Part shown: one piece after another, positions 6,291 through 6,828 of the stretch
Numbering within the stretch: position 1 is the stretch's first letter
Layout of the letters: each line of letters begins with the position of its first letter
NCBI GenBank assembly: GCA_009787745.1
Contig: WQST01000081.1
Span: forward strand, 1-6,828
Source of the DNA: Lachnospiraceae bacterium
Lineage (GTDB): Bacteria; Bacillota; Clostridia; Lachnospirales; Lachnospiraceae
Direction: 5' to 3'
Length of the DNA: 6,828 bases
The notes under the pieces: generated by a model
What the model saw: only the letters and a program-made list of their open reading frames with translations
Told to the model about the DNA's origin: nothing
Databases searched by the model: none
Translations under genes and position numbers: made by a program

Positions 6291-6317
6291 ATTATATTAG
6301 GGAAATAGGCTTTTTAT
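6291..6317 (-). promoter_or_regulatory. Sigma-E-like promoter of yabP-yabQ
   Basis: On the minus strand ATAAA (6317-6313) is followed after 14 bases by AATATAAT (6298-6291). The sigma-E pattern is an ATA core at -35 and CATACAnT at -10 with about 14 bases between. The -10 matches at six of the seven defined positions or nearly so, and the spacing fits. The same bases hold a perfect sigma-A -10 (TATAAT) but no good sigma-A -35. The sporulation role of the downstream genes favours sigma-E. Confidence 0.5.
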
Positions 6318-6326
6318 GATAATCAC

Positions 6327-6566
6327 TTATAAATAACGGAATAATTCTTTCGCATCATCTTTACGAACAGTTTCCTGAATATCAAGAACTTCGATTTTTA
6401 CATCTTTGTTACCAAAACGGATGCTTATATTATCGCCGATCTTGACGATTGCCGAAGCTTTCGCGGGTTTGTCATTAATCATGACCCGTCCTGCGTCACA
6501 GGCTTCATTCGCGATTGTACGGCGTTTAATCAAGCGCGATACTTTTAGGTATTTATCCAATCGCAT
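6327..6566 (-). CDS. rqcP: S4-domain RNA-binding protein RqcP (YabO), ribosome quality control
   Basis: RqcP is a small S4-domain protein that binds obstructed 50S subunits with peptidyl-tRNA and works with RqcH to add C-terminal alanine tails to stalled chains. The product has 79 residues, close to the B. subtilis protein (formerly YabO). The S4 fold fills residues 1-60: MRLDKYLKVSRLIKRRTIAN, then the ACDAGRVMINDKPAKAS turn typical of S4 domains and a GD.I.I.FG strand. The short tail, RKDDAKELFRYL, is also typical of the family. A perfect AGGAGG precedes the ATG by 8 bases. It lies between hup and yabP as in many spore formers. It follows the hup terminator, so it either depends on read-through or has a promoter in 6567-6625 that I could not identify. 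Confidence 0.92.
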   Translation of the reverse strand: MRLDKYLKVSRLIKRRTIANEACDAGRVMINDKPAKASAIVKIGDNISIRFGNKDVKIEVLDIQETVRKDDAKELFRYL

Positions 6567-6625
6567 TTACTCAACCTCCTGCGGTTCGCTCCTTAAATGG
6601 TTCGTAAGGGGCATTTCCTTATAGT

Positions 6626-6655
6626 AAAAAGAACCTGTCCAACATGAACAGGTTC
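6626..6655 (-). terminator. Intrinsic terminator after the HU gene
   Basis: Arms GAACCTGT (6631-6638) and ACAGGTTC (6648-6655) are exactly complementary with a nine-base loop. On the minus strand the stem is followed at once by TTTTT (6630-6626). It lies 17 bases past the HU stop codon and fits a strong, highly expressed gene. Confidence 0.9.
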
Positions 6656-6672
6656 CTCGCTTCTAATGCTTA

Positions 6673-6828
6673 TTAGTTAACCATATCCTTTAAAGCTTTT
6701 CCTGCTTTGAATTTCGGAGCTTTTGAAGCAGCGATTTTCATCGTAGCACCTGTCTGAGGATTGCGTCCTTCTCTGGCGGCTCTTTGGGAAACTTCAAATG
6801 TACCAAAACCAACTAATTGTACTTTTTC
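6673..6828 (-). CDS. hup: HU-family DNA-binding protein, C-terminal part (runs off right edge)
   Basis: HU is a dimeric nucleoid protein that bends DNA with little sequence preference. The frame reads from the window edge to TAA at 6675-6673 and gives 51 residues, a little more than half of the usual 90. It includes the signature VGFGTFEVSQRAAREGRNPQ, which forms the DNA-gripping beta arm with the RNPQTG turn and its intercalating proline, then KIAASKAPKFKAGKALKD and a C-terminal VN. The N-terminal dimerisation helices lie outside the window. It is followed by a strong terminator. HU directly upstream of rqcP-yabP-yabQ-divIC is a known arrangement in Clostridia and relatives and rules out IHF, which is not expected in this group. 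Confidence 0.95.
   Translation of the reverse strand, partial: EKVQLVGFGTFEVSQRAAREGRNPQTGATMKIAASKAPKFKAGKALKDMVN

Noticed and set aside
1..6828. CRISPR arrays, tRNA or rRNA genes, and complete insertion sequences
   Set aside because: No regularly spaced repeats, cloverleaf-like gene, rRNA stretch or terminal inverted repeats with a transposase were seen.

Overview
The window comes from an endospore-forming, low-to-moderate GC Firmicute, most likely class Clostridia or Negativicutes. The evidence is the gene order at the right end: HU, an S4-domain RNA-binding protein (RqcP/YabO), YabP, YabQ and a DivIC/FtsB-like protein. This is a conserved core-chromosome block of spore formers. The species cannot be named from the sequence. 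Every intact gene reads on the minus strand, so the transcription order runs from high to low coordinates.

Right part (about 4900-6828), core genes: the C-terminal part of an HU protein runs off the right edge and is followed by a strong intrinsic terminator (6626-6655). Then come rqcP (ribosome quality control), yabP and yabQ (spore cortex formation) and divIC (division septum). yabQ and divIC overlap. A separate promoter that resembles a sigma-E site, with a perfect 9-1-9 palindrome just downstream, lies ahead of yabP. A terminator at 4919-4942 closes the block. In many relatives yabR and spoIIE would follow; here they do not.

Middle (about 3250-4900): a monocistronic PLP-dependent beta-eliminating lyase of the tryptophanase/tyrosine phenol-lyase family, with its own leader of nested inverted repeats and a probable terminator. 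It keeps most of the family's active-site residues but has unusual changes around the cofactor, so its substrate is open.

Decayed zone (about 2200-3210): two gene remnants and noncoding sequence. One is a plus-strand fragment of a large serine recombinase. The other is a minus-strand DUF262/DUF1524 (GmrSD-like) fragment in which an N-terminal motif is fused to a C-terminal motif by a large internal deletion. Together they look like the scar of a mobile element that carried a defence-type gene.

Left part (1-2133): a compact minus-strand operon of a thymidylate-kinase-like protein, a cobalamin-binding-type radical SAM protein, and the first 66 residues of a cysteine-rich protein resembling the uracil-DNA-glycosylase superfamily, which runs off the left edge. 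The first two genes overlap and the third starts 10 bases after the second ends. A nucleotide kinase, a radical SAM enzyme and a glycosylase-fold protein translated together suggest a pathway acting on a nucleotide or nucleic-acid base. This is the part of the window most likely to be undescribed; its function is inference only.
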